NCBI GenBank assembly: GCA_020055645.1
Contig: CM034546.1
Location: forward strand, 103,375,812-103,439,811
DNA length: 64,000 bases
Reading direction: 5' to 3'
Source of the DNA: Tomocerus qinae
Taxonomy: Eukaryota; Arthropoda; Collembola; Entomobryomorpha; Tomoceridae
The stretch's first letter is position 1; the number at the start of each line of letters is the position of its first letter. This document shows, one piece after another, positions 50,901 through 60,572 of the stretch. A program made the position numbers and the translations under genes. A model generated the notes under the pieces. That model did no database searches. It saw nothing but the letters and a program-made list of their open reading frames with translations, and had not been told where the DNA came from.

Positions 50901-52608
50901 CAAATGGGGTGAGTGTGTATTTAGAGTATTTCAAATTCATCACATCAGATCTTAATCGTTTAATTTATACATAAATGTATCGCAGTGAGAAATCTAGTTA
51001 CATGTATGGGTAGAAATTGGAAATCTTTACTGTCACTTTCATTGTTAAATCACTGTTTTCATGCTAATTTAAGGATCATGATAGCAGAGGTGGATTTAAC
51101 GAGCCTTATACTGATAACATGATGCAAAATAGGAGCACAATAACTGCGTTCGACGAAATGATGTCGTTTTTGTCGCTAGAGTTGTTTCGCTGTCCTGAAT
51201 AAATTATATTGCTTTAAAATAGGCACGACCGTTCTGTACGCAGTAGGCCCAATGTGTTGAGTCAACAATGTCAATAACTGAAGGGGTAGATTAGATTATT
51301 TTTTTGCCTTGCGGTTCCCGTTCTGTGGTGTGTGTTTCTGTATAAGTATAAAACAGTTACTATTATTATCGAGGGATTATTGTGACCGTCACAAGTTTAA
51401 CTCGATTCAACTAACTATTGTAAATAATATACCCATTTTGCTGACACTATATATTTGTGTTCAATAAGTATACCTATCTACTTACCAATACTACTTGTGC
51501 AATGCTTATATGCATTATGGAACAGACGATAACGTAATATATTTACTACAGAGTACAAATTGCTTCGGTTTCTTTCTGTTTCCCCAACTAAAAACAGATA
51601 AACCATTGGGGAAACATTGATAAAATACTTAAAGTCATATCATCAATCATATACACACACTATTATATGATACATAGCTCTATGACATTCTACACACAAA
51701 GGGATGGCAGAAAGATGATACATACTCATTTTTATGACACTGTATAGAATACAATAATGCAATAAATATACTGACAATCTGTATCTGTAGGGGGAGAAAT
51801 TTCATATATTATTTGTAGCCAACACGCAATATTAACCCCTTATAGTTTTAAATAAACTAAGCTAGTACTCGTTCAACGAAACGTCACCTAAAGGTGTCCA
51901 CCGCAAAGCTATAGGATTATTAACATTTAGTAAACGTGTTAAAACATAAGGAAACAACCCTATTAGTTTATATCAGATAATAACATCGACATTATCGAGT
52001 ACTTGAATGTGTAACAAAAGCACTTAGATCTCACTGACATAGCTAATATAAGTACCACATTATATACAGAAGGTAGGTGCTAATTTTCCAACTTAATTTT
52101 AACAACATAAACGTAAATAACAATTAACAAACTAAGTACACTGGATAATCTAGTGTTTTAATATTATGGTTACGTACGCGTACGTGGATAAACTAAAAAA
52201 TCTAGAGGTTTAAAAACAGTCCACTAACTAAAAAATTGTGAATTTTTTAACAAAATGGAAGCTATGGGATCTAAGAAGTTTTTAAATAATTTAATATTTA
52301 CTTCTATTGAGACTAACTGAATGGTATCGTATATCTTACAAAAAGAGCATTTTTAAGGTCATAATATTAGAAAATATGTACTCACTACAATACCTCAAGA
52401 CACAGATTAATATAACATTAGCATTTTATGCAATCACATGTTGAATTGTTTCTTTGCATAGGTCACATTATAGCCATTGCTAGCTAGTGTTGTGTCCTAT
52501 TATGTGTGTCCTTTTTGTCTGAATGTATAAGCATAAATATTTTGTTGTTCCTGAGGTTGAGTTTGTAAGAATTAAGTTGAATAACTGGAATTTGATTTTA
52601 CTTTACAG

Positions 52609-53629
52609 GAAAGTTTTTGGATTTTCTGATCTGTAAACTGAAGATTGAAATTGATCAAGATGACGCTTCCTCAATCTTCCTCTCAGCAACAAAGCCAGCA
52701 CTTTCTGTTGAAATGGAACAATCACCGATCGAACATGGTGAATGTATTTGAGTCACTGCTACAGTCGGAAAATTTGGTAGACGTCACTTTGGCCGTTGAA
52801 GGAAAGTTCCTAAAAGCTCATAAAATAGTTCTTTCAGCATGTTCTCCTTATTTTCAAGCAATGTTTGTGAACCAGACGCCCGTAGAGAAGCATCCCATTC
52901 TTATTTTTCACGATATGAAGTTTGCACATTTGAAGACCCTGTTGGAGTTCATGTATCGTGGAGAGATCTCAATTGACGAGAAAGATCTAAGCGATGTACT
53001 TAAAGTGGCAGAAGCTTTGTCCATCAGGGGGCTATCAAGCTTTGAGAGTGATGACGAAGACTCGGAGAAATCATCAGAGCATGGCAGTGGAAGCAACAAC
53101 GCCAACAGTAATAATAGTAATACTAACAGTCACCAAAGTAGTGGGAATAATAGTCATCATAGTAATAGTCAGGGTCATACAAACTCGAATCATGGAATCA
53201 GCAATGCGAATGGAAGTGGACCACCAAGCAACAGTGGGCATCTCCATCATCATTTTCAGAATTTCAACAACAATAGTCATAATAACCCGAGTCATAGCAG
53301 CAGCAACAGCAACCAAATCAGCGACAATCAGTATCATCAACTAAATAGCAATGCCAATAGCAACAACATTAGCTGTGATTCATCTAGTATCAATGTCAAT
53401 GGAAGCGGAGGAGGAGGTGGGTCACATAGTCACTCGCATGGACACGGACATCAAGGACACAAGACTAAAGCTGCGAAAGAAAGGTCACATTCTAATAGTT
53501 TGGCGACTGCTGTCAATTCAACTCCTGATAAGAAAGCAACAGCTGCCAAAAAACGAAGGGGACGGCAGCCAAAAAAGAATCTTCCCGGAGAAAATCAAAT
53601 CACCGAGACAGTCAAGATACCAGGAGCAA
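52609..53629 (+). CDS. BTB gene, exon with start codon and BTB domain
   Basis: The exon begins after CTTTACAG at 52608, so there is at least one upstream non-coding exon. The first 51 bases are 5' UTR with an in-frame stop (TAA at 52633), and translation starts at the ATG at 52660. The donor is GCA-A|GTAAGA. If this donor is not used the frame runs on to a stop near 53736 and gives a BTB-only form without zinc fingers. Confidence 0.88.
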
Positions 53630-54386
53630 GTAAGATCGATAGATGCAATTTATTTTCTAATCAAACCCAACATCTCGTATTTATTATTAACTCTGTTTTT
53701 ACCTTTTCTATAAGTAATTTAATTTTTGATTCGTAGTAGCAATTGAATACAAATAGAATGCGGAACTAGTAATGATTAATTTTGTTTGCATCGCAGAAGG
53801 GCAAACACGAATTCCAGATTTGAAGCCAGTAGCATCTGGAGGTCGGCAAGGAGTTAGGCGAAGGATCCCTCGACGATATGCTGGAACCCCATCCCAACCC
53901 CCTCTGAAACGAGAAAAGATTTCCGATGGCGAACATAGTCCGGATTTAGATCCAGAAGGTGATCTGTTTCTATCACCTGATCTTTCCAGTTCGGAACCAT
54001 TATCGGAAATGAGTGTCCGAGGGCTGGATTTATTTAAATACGCTTCTATCGAAGATGGTGTCTATCGTTGCATTGAATGTGAAAAGCTGCGCATCCCGAA
54101 AACCTTCAAGAACAAATATAGTTTCCAGCGTCACGCCTTTTTGTACCATGAAGGCAATATGCGTAAAGTTTTCCCATGTCCCGTTTGTTCCAGGGAGTTT
54201 TCACGACCAGATAAAATGAAAAATCATCTCAGGAGTATTCATCAGGGAGACAAAGAGCGTCAGGGACGTGGTCATAGCAGAACACCTCCAAGTAGTACTG
54301 AAGCTCAAAATTCCGTGAACACCGTGAGTCCTGGTACCAATTCTAGTATAAATAGTGAATTATATCTAGATCCTTGTGATTTTTAA
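52660..54386 (+). CDS. BTB/POZ C2H2 zinc-finger transcription factor (TTK class)
   Basis: Two coding exons, 52660-53629 and 53797-54386, join across a 167-bp intron (A|GTAAGA to CATCGCAG, phase 1) to give 519 residues. Residues 14-125 form a BTB domain that starts FLLKWNNH and contains LVDVTLAVEG, FLKAHKIVLSACSPYF and EFMYRGEI, the wording of the insect tramtrack/bric-a-brac/broad class. A Ser/Asn/His-rich linker follows, then a basic AT-hook-like segment (KKRRGRQPKK, about 297-306). Two C2H2 fingers follow: C415/C418/H436/H441 with an unusually long 17-residue loop, and a canonical C451/C454/H467/H472. BTB mediates dimerisation and the fingers probably bind DNA in the nucleus. I chose the ATG at 52660; the exon itself opens at 52609 after TTTACAG. 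I cannot match it to a named fly gene; the BTB is nearest to ttk, lola and rib by memory. Confidence 0.92.
53797..54386 (+). CDS. BTB gene, zinc-finger exon
   Basis: The acceptor is GCATCGCAG|AAGGGC. The exon encodes a basic stretch (RRRIPRR), an acidic Ser-rich part (SPDLDPEGDLFLSPD) and both C2H2 fingers, then a Ser/Thr tail ending YLDPCDF. TTK-class genes often use alternative finger exons, but I see only this one in the window. Confidence 0.9.
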
Positions 54387-54576
54387 GTCTTAATTTATCA
54401 GTAATTTGTTCAGTCACTAATCATGATGGAATTATATTATTATGAAGTAGGGTTACTAACAGATTTAATCCGTTTCATTCAGAAGTTATTCTATCACTAA
54501 CTATACAGATCATCTGCAGATTCGTAGTTTTATGTAGTTATTTATGTTAATTGCAATCCTTTGTATTACTTGAGAT

Positions 54577-54582
54577 AATAAA
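54577..54582 (+). terminator. Possible poly(A) signal of the BTB gene
   Basis: AATAAA lies about 190 bp after the stop codon. It is the nearest canonical signal; transcription may continue further, since the next 3.5 kb holds no other gene. Confidence 0.35.
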
Positions 54583-54599
54583 TTAGATTTAAGTATTTA

Positions 54600-57500
54600 C
54601 CAAGTCTATGGATCAATGTGACAAGACTTAAAAGAGGCTCGTGTTATTAGTCTGAGACTAATTAACTACTACAAGGAAATTCTTCGGCACTTGTATTGTA
54701 TGTGTTATGTAAAGTAGAAAATCTTTGTTATCTATTTCGGAAACTGACGTTTTAATGTATGGGTACGACACACGAGATAACTGGTGCTGTAATAGCTTTA
54801 CTATAAGAAATCAATCAATTAAAACGTGTACAGAATTCAGGAATCGGTTCTTCACTTACAAACTGTAAGATTTGTACTTAAAATATGACCATTACTTCTC
54901 CAAACATAGTAAACCGCAAATCCAATCATCGTTTTAAACATACAAATCATTGTGAGCTGTGAGAGAAAACAAACAAGTCCTTATTAAGTCAATTAGATAA
55001 GTATTACCTACAATTATTGTTAGTTAACTTAATTGTCTTGTCTATATTACTATGATATTGTGTACTAGATGTCAAGTACACCTTTATAGAGTTAAGTAAT
55101 TCTATAGCACTAATAATAACTAATATAGAGATGCCTCTGCATTGAATTATCATACAGAAGTGCAGTTTGCAAATAGACAAACCTCCATAGACTAATTACG
55201 TTCTATTTACTCTAGATTTTAAGAATAGGATAATTTGAAACAATTCATTTTTGTTTGCCATGCATTACGCACTCCTATAGGAAATAGATTATCGCTATAT
55301 GAAAAAGCAATTCGTAAATTCAGTATTCGTGGCTATATCTGTTATATTGTAACTTTTGCTGACTCAATGCTTAAAAATGTTTATCATATGAGATCATTAT
55401 GTGTACTAATACTTGAGTGATTATTTGAAGTTTATTCATCGCTTTGCAATTTAACATTTTAAAGGTGAAATACGTGTAAAACACAAATTTTTGTCTGAAA
55501 ACTAATTCTGTGCTGATATAAATGTTATAGGTAGAACCTAGAATTGTATGATCTCCCATTTATATTATAACACATGCGGAAGAGACAATATATTGGTCAA
55601 AAAAATTCTACATTGTTTTTCAGTAATTGACAATGTAACATTTTCTGTTGGAAGTGTAACTTGGAGGTGCTAAATTATAGTTCTGTCAGCAATGAGAAAG
55701 AAGCAAAGGAACTTTTTAATTTAATTGACTCTTTTGTGTCATCTTGAAAATTGCCATTTAATCATCTTTATTTGTCATCTCTGTACTACTGTAAGAACCA
55801 ATATCGTATTACATGTTATTATTGGATATGTGCCATTTTATTTGGTTGTGCTAGTGGGTGTCTTATGGTTATTAGCAAAATGTTGTTTGACATGTGCGAG
55901 TCATTTTAATTTTCTAAATGCCAAAATTTCCAATTGGGAAACAATATCAAAGTTCGCCAATTGCTCAAAATCATATTTCAAGATCTTTATGTTGCAATTT
56001 CAAATAGTACTATGATCTCTATTCGGAAATTAGCAAATTATAATTAGGATGGATTTTATTTTGATAAAGCGACTATTCCTAAACGTATATACTTGTAGGT
56101 TTTGCAATTGCATCTGTCATATAACATTTAGACACATACTAAAAGTCCACAATTTTATTACATAAGGTACACATTATTATTGTGCAAATGATGTTGGTTT
56201 GATGTCTCAATGTTGAATAATATGTCCGTTTGTCGTATGTGTAATGTGTACTAAGGATGATTGTTTAGATGTTTATAACTACATAAGTTGTATGTTAATT
56301 GTATCCAACAATCGTAGACAGGTAACAATCATAAGTACTATGTTATTAAAGTCCCAAAGTTTTCATAACAGTTTTCTGTAGAATGACAAAGTATCGTTGT
56401 ACTAATAGTGTTACGATTGCGGAAGTCGCAGTAGGTAGTTGTTATGATGTTATTGTGTATGAGCATATTTAGTTGTAGTTGATGTGAATTACAAATGTAT
56501 AAGTATTGCGGTAAAGAAACTACCTACTACTACTACTACTAAATGTAAGGCAACAAATTCAGAGTCAAGTGTGCCCTTAACTAAGAAAATAGAATTGTTA
56601 CAGTTGGTTAAGTGAGGATAAGGAGGTTGGTCCTGATTTGGGAAATGTTCCTTATTAGAGGTCTCGTTATTATTATTGAGTAGTTAGGTTATTACATGTT
56701 AATGAACTGTGAAGTGACTGCTTTTTAATGTATTCTGTGTTCATTGTTAAACTAGATAATCATATCACGTTGATGATACATACTGTTGTTATACGTAATT
56801 CAGAGGTTCTTACTTAAATACATTATTATGTAGTACTGTACATAAATCTTTAAGTGTGTGTTTAGGATGTATTTCTATCTGTATGTATTTGATATCTTTT
56901 TGTCGAGCTTGTTTTCATTACTGATGCTATATTTTTGAAAAATAATTTCTAGTCATGTGAAACAAAGTTTTTGTGTATCTAGTTACGTGTGAGCTAGTTA
57001 TGATTTTCGTTTACTCTTGTTCATTTCCAGACAGTATGTCTGTACCATAGAGGAAAATCACATTGGATTTGACGTACTTAAAAATAGAGATTTTCAGCAG
57101 AAGGAAAACCAATGCGTTTCAGATTCCGGAGTTATTAATACAAATCAATTCAATGTTTATCACGTTGTTGTACTTACGAGTAATTGTAACAAGTAAAATA
57201 CACTATGGACGAGTAAACGCATGGAAAATACGAGGTTTGACAAGTCATAATAAAATATGTCTTACTCCCAGCCGTAATAGTTAATTTGTTCCATTATTTG
57301 CACTTTACTTGACCTGCTATATACATTTATTTCCTCAGCTTCGTTACCGGCATCTGTTCAGTAATCAGTTCAGGTAGTACATGCAAAATGCATACAAATA
57401 CAGATATAACAGCATGTACACTCTACTGTTACATGATAAAACAGTTCCCAACATGTTAATTTTAAGTGTTTACTGAGATTTCCGGTGACTTACGTGGCGG

Positions 57501-57880
57501 ATATAGTCGACCGCTATAGGAATATGTAACTTCGTACAAGACAAGGGATTACTACTATTTCCATGCAAAAGACCAGTTCGATGCAACAGAGATCCGCTCT
57601 AGATGGGATACTGCCCTAAGAATGCATTATTTAATTGATGTAGTTGTACTTTTGAAAAATGAGGTTGATTAGGACCTTATACACAGTAGGTTACAGACTA
57701 TTGACACTCTACAAAGTTATGGGTTACTATATAAAGCAGATTTCTAACGTTTTTTTCAATCAGTCTTATGAAGACTGTAGTTGCATAATTATTCGTGAGA
57801 CTTCACTCAAATAGTACTACTAAGGTGCGTGAAACTTTAATGTCCAGACAATTTCATATACTGGGCAATTCATATTCATA
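54600..57880. other. Non-coding stretch between the BTB gene and the secreted-protein gene
   Basis: The stretch is AT-rich with no recognisable exon or transposon. A short (CTA)n run lies near 56,523-56,540. It may be a long 3' UTR or plain intergenic DNA. Confidence 0.5.
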
Positions 57881-57885
57881 TACAC

Positions 57886-58039
57886 AAAATTTGCAATCAA
57901 AGTGAGTACTATTTTATCAGTCAAGTCTAGGCCTGATTCGCCTAGACCTAAAAATTAACTAAATTTTTACACAAAATAAATTTAATGTTAGGCCTTACCC
58001 GTTTAAATAGTTCATATACTCACTTCGATTGCAAATTTT
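57886..58039. mobile_element. Small inverted-repeat element (MITE-like), 154 bp
   Basis: The 23-bp left arm at 57886-57908 (beginning AAAATTTGCAATC) is matched in reverse complement by 58017-58039 with one mismatch. In the middle lies a second exact hairpin, GTCTAGGC/GCCTAGAC at 57925-57947. No coding capacity is seen. Nested inverted repeats of this size suggest a miniature transposable element, but no clear target duplication is seen, so it could also be a structured regulatory sequence. It ends about 170 bp before the next gene's start codon. Confidence 0.6.
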
Positions 58040-58131
58040 ATTTTCTTTCCAGTGGTGGTCATTACATTTTAATAGTAGCCTCTATTCAGGAACTAGAGAG
58101 CCTATATCGTGTTTAAGTATGAATTGCACTG

Positions 58132-58138
58132 TATATAG
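58132..58138 (+). promoter_or_regulatory. TATA-like box of the secreted-protein gene
   Basis: TATATAG lies 76 bp before the ATG at 58208, which would place the transcription start about 45 bp before the start codon. It fits a compact, single-exon gene with its own promoter. Confidence 0.45.
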
Positions 58139-58207
58139 AAACTCATTTGGGGAAATATTAATCTTTGGAATTATCTGTGACATCTTCTGATTAGGTTTCA
58201 ATCTTCT

Positions 58208-58798
58208 ATGGCTTGCCATAAGGTTCTCGTATTATGTTTGCTGTCCCTCAGCTCGCAAAGTCTTATTGTGGGAAGAAAGTTGGATAGAAGACATGGTCAA
58301 TATTTTAACAGGGACTACGGGGAGAACCGACATTACTACAACTACAACGCTGTAGTATATGACAACGACCAGACAGATTACAACTATGACTATCCAAGAT
58401 TCAACAAAGTTTTGCGAACGTTCAATGTGAATCTCATAAGGAGTGTCGACCATAAATTGGATAGCCTCTCTGATACTCAAAAAGCACAGTTCCGAGATGA
58501 TATTTGGGAATATTTATATGCCATCACGGATGAGTATAACCGAATTAAATCCGAAAGGAATGCTGCCATTGTCGATGAGTATAACCGAAGGAAACTCAGG
58601 AGTGAGTACAAATGGAGAACTTATGATGACTATATGGATGAAAAAACAGCATCTAACCAGAAGGATATTGGCAGAGCTGTCGTCGAGAAAATAATTACGG
58701 ACTATCAAAGTAAACCCTGGTATAAGAGGATCAAACGGTTCGTAGGAGGACGATTAAAGTCTTTGGTAAGGGATTTAGTACACAATTTAGAAGAATAG
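58208..58798 (+). CDS. Small secreted protein of unknown family (196 residues, single exon)
   Basis: The ATG opens a frame of 196 codons, far longer than random frames in this AT-rich region. The protein starts with a likely signal peptide (MACHKVLVLCLLSLSSQSL, residues 1-20 or so). A Tyr/Asn/Asp-rich segment follows (ENRHYYNYNAVVYDND, about 39-54), and then a charged, probably helical part with a near-repeat: ITDEYNRIKSERNAA is followed by IVDEYNRRKLRSEY. The C-terminus is basic and amphipathic (WYKRIKRFVGGRLKSLVRDL). The mature part has no Cys. I recognise no family. Secretion, a TATA-like box and a nearby ATTAAA fit a short stand-alone gene. It could be a lineage-specific secreted or cuticle/silk/saliva-type protein, but that is a guess. 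Confidence 0.75.
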   Translation: MACHKVLVLCLLSLSSQSLIVGRKLDRRHGQYFNRDYGENRHYYNYNAVVYDNDQTDYNYDYPRFNKVLRTFNVNLIRSVDHKLDSLSDTQKAQFRDDIWEYLYAITDEYNRIKSERNAAIVDEYNRRKLRSEYKWRTYDDYMDEKTASNQKDIGRAVVEKIITDYQSKPWYKRIKRFVGGRLKSLVRDLVHNLEE

Positions 58799-58927
58799 AT
58801 CTTCAACAAAATGATATCGTTATCAAGTTGAAACTGATATATAAATATATTATATAATACGTATATATTAATGTATTATATTTGTACTACACATTGAATA
58901 TGCTAGTTATATACAATATGTCACTGC

Positions 58928-58933
58928 ATTAAA
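58928..58933 (+). terminator. Possible poly(A) signal of the secreted-protein gene
   Basis: ATTAAA, the common variant signal, lies 130 bp after the stop codon at 58796-58798. No AATAAA occurs closer. Confidence 0.3.
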
Positions 58934-58939
58934 AGCCAC

Positions 58940-60416
58940 AAGCACCTGTGATTAATATTAATATCGAATCAAGTATAGATAACCTAGTATATTAATTATA
59001 ATTTTTATCATACTAATAAACGATTACATACTGAATTCGAATCTGCAAAAATTAGAATAACGTATTATTGGATGGGTTATTTTCCTTACGCTTGGAAGTA
59101 TTATTACCCAATTGTTGTAATATAAGTAATACAATTGAATTGCCATCGAATCTGAAAACTACCATTTTAACTTAATTCGGAAGTTGCATATCCATAATAT
59201 AGGAATCAAATGGGGCATTTTGTGCCATGTTATGCATAATAGTAAAGAGTTCTAGGTAAGTAGATGAACATTTTGCGGTAATAATTGCAGTTTCTATGAA
59301 TAAATAGACATTAGAATTGTTTCTGTACTTACGAGGATTATTCATCATCATTTATTACATATATTAAAAGTGTCCCTTTGAGAATTACATAAATTGTGCT
59401 ATTAGTATTTATTTAATTACTAATCTAGATTTAGGACTAGTTTTCTGGGTTTGTATGTATGTACATTGAACATACAATGAATTAGCAATTACAGATAGTG
59501 GAATGTATGTATATTATGTTAGCCAACTTCATTATACTTATTAACTTTGAGTGGTGCATGGTGTACTAGATTTTGTCTAGCAAATTTGTGCTCTAGATTT
59601 TCTATAGTTATTTGTATTCTATGCATAGATTTATTAGGAGAAGTGAAGAAGTGTGCAAATAAGTATCTGCAATTGTGCTGTGAATTGAATGGTGAAGGCG
59701 GTACGTGAATATCTATGAAGCAGATTGATTCTCACTATGTACATGTTTGTGATTGGAATATTTCGCTTGAACGACTGAATGCAGCAAAGATTCACTGTAA
59801 TTGTGCCCAGAGCAGAAACGTCATCTGAACGCATATCGGTTACCTTCCCATACATACACAAGATAATTGGATTTATTTAGCACAGTGGGCAATGTACATT
59901 CATGTGTACATAACAATACGACATGACTTTGCTGCAGACTCAGCAGAAACATTTCATTTTCACAAGCCTTCATTTCACATCACATTTGTTTCGAGTTGGT
60001 ATTTTCGCTGACTTTGCTTTTGTAGAGTTTTGGGTCAAAATACACATTCGAACATTGATATGTTAGGTACATGGAGTATTTTTTAAGTTTAAGACAGCAG
60101 CAGAGTATTATCATAGAGAATTGGTTTTAATGAGTAAAATTTTTAGATTTTCGTAGCCTCAACCTCAGAAAATCGAAATAAAAGTTTTATAAGTTGAACC
60201 TAACTTTTCCTTGCGGAACAAAACGGAAAATTACAAGAAAAAGGAAACGGTAAATGCAATAAATACAATTTGTTTGGTGATACGTCCTTGTAAATGGTGC
60301 AATAAATTGAATAAGTTTCTCCAACGAGATAAATAAACAATGAATACGCAAAAAACTTATATACTGTGAATAGAATTCATCGCACTCATAGACGAGGACA
60401 TTTCAATGTTTTCCGA
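58940..60416. other. Non-coding stretch before the tetraspanin 3' end
   Basis: I see no gene here. It separates the + strand secreted-protein gene from the - strand tetraspanin, so the two are convergent. The tetraspanin 3' UTR lies in the part just below 60,417; a TTTAAT (ATTAAA on the - strand) near 60,126 is a possible poly(A) signal. Confidence 0.5.
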
Positions 60417-60572
60417 TCAAGTCATCTGCTCGTACTTCGTTTTTTGCAACAAGTTAGCCAAACAGACAGTTAAGAACACGCCAAAGAGTTGGAAACAAGC
60501 CAATGCCAACGCCGCCCCTGCAACGATTCCCACTTTAGTCGTTAAAAAGTTGGTGACCAAGGCGTAGCATCC
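60417..60572 (-). CDS. Tetraspanin last exon: TM4 and C-terminal tail
   Basis: The acceptor is GTACACAG|GGA. The exon starts with GCYALVTNFL, carrying the last loop Cys, then TM4 (GIVAGAALALACFQLFGVFLT) and a cytoplasmic tail of about 16 residues ending in a stop at 60417-60419. Confidence 0.92.
   Translation of the reverse strand, partial: GCYALVTNFLTTKVGIVAGAALALACFQLFGVFLTVCLANLLQKTKYEQMT

Larger units (their letters stand above)
31940..52608. other. 20-kb stretch without a firmly supported gene
   Basis: I see no exon chain, RNA gene or complete transposon here. It contains three blocks where the + strand changes from G-rich to C-rich (about 36.7-37.9, 40.2-41.5 and 44.2-45.6 kb), a G-quadruplex motif (40533-40547), a 34-bp perfect hairpin (38271-38304), a TC run (about 44891-44904), and a CpG-dense palindrome (52172-52185). 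Weak coding candidates are listed among the findings (34339-34477 -, 45682-45785 +, 47239-47676 -). The right part may hold 5' UTR exons and the promoter of the BTB gene. Confidence 0.6.

Noticed and set aside
53074-53340. Open frames in other registers and on the - strand over the BTB linker
   Set aside because: These are shadows of the Asn/Ser/His codon repeats in the real gene.
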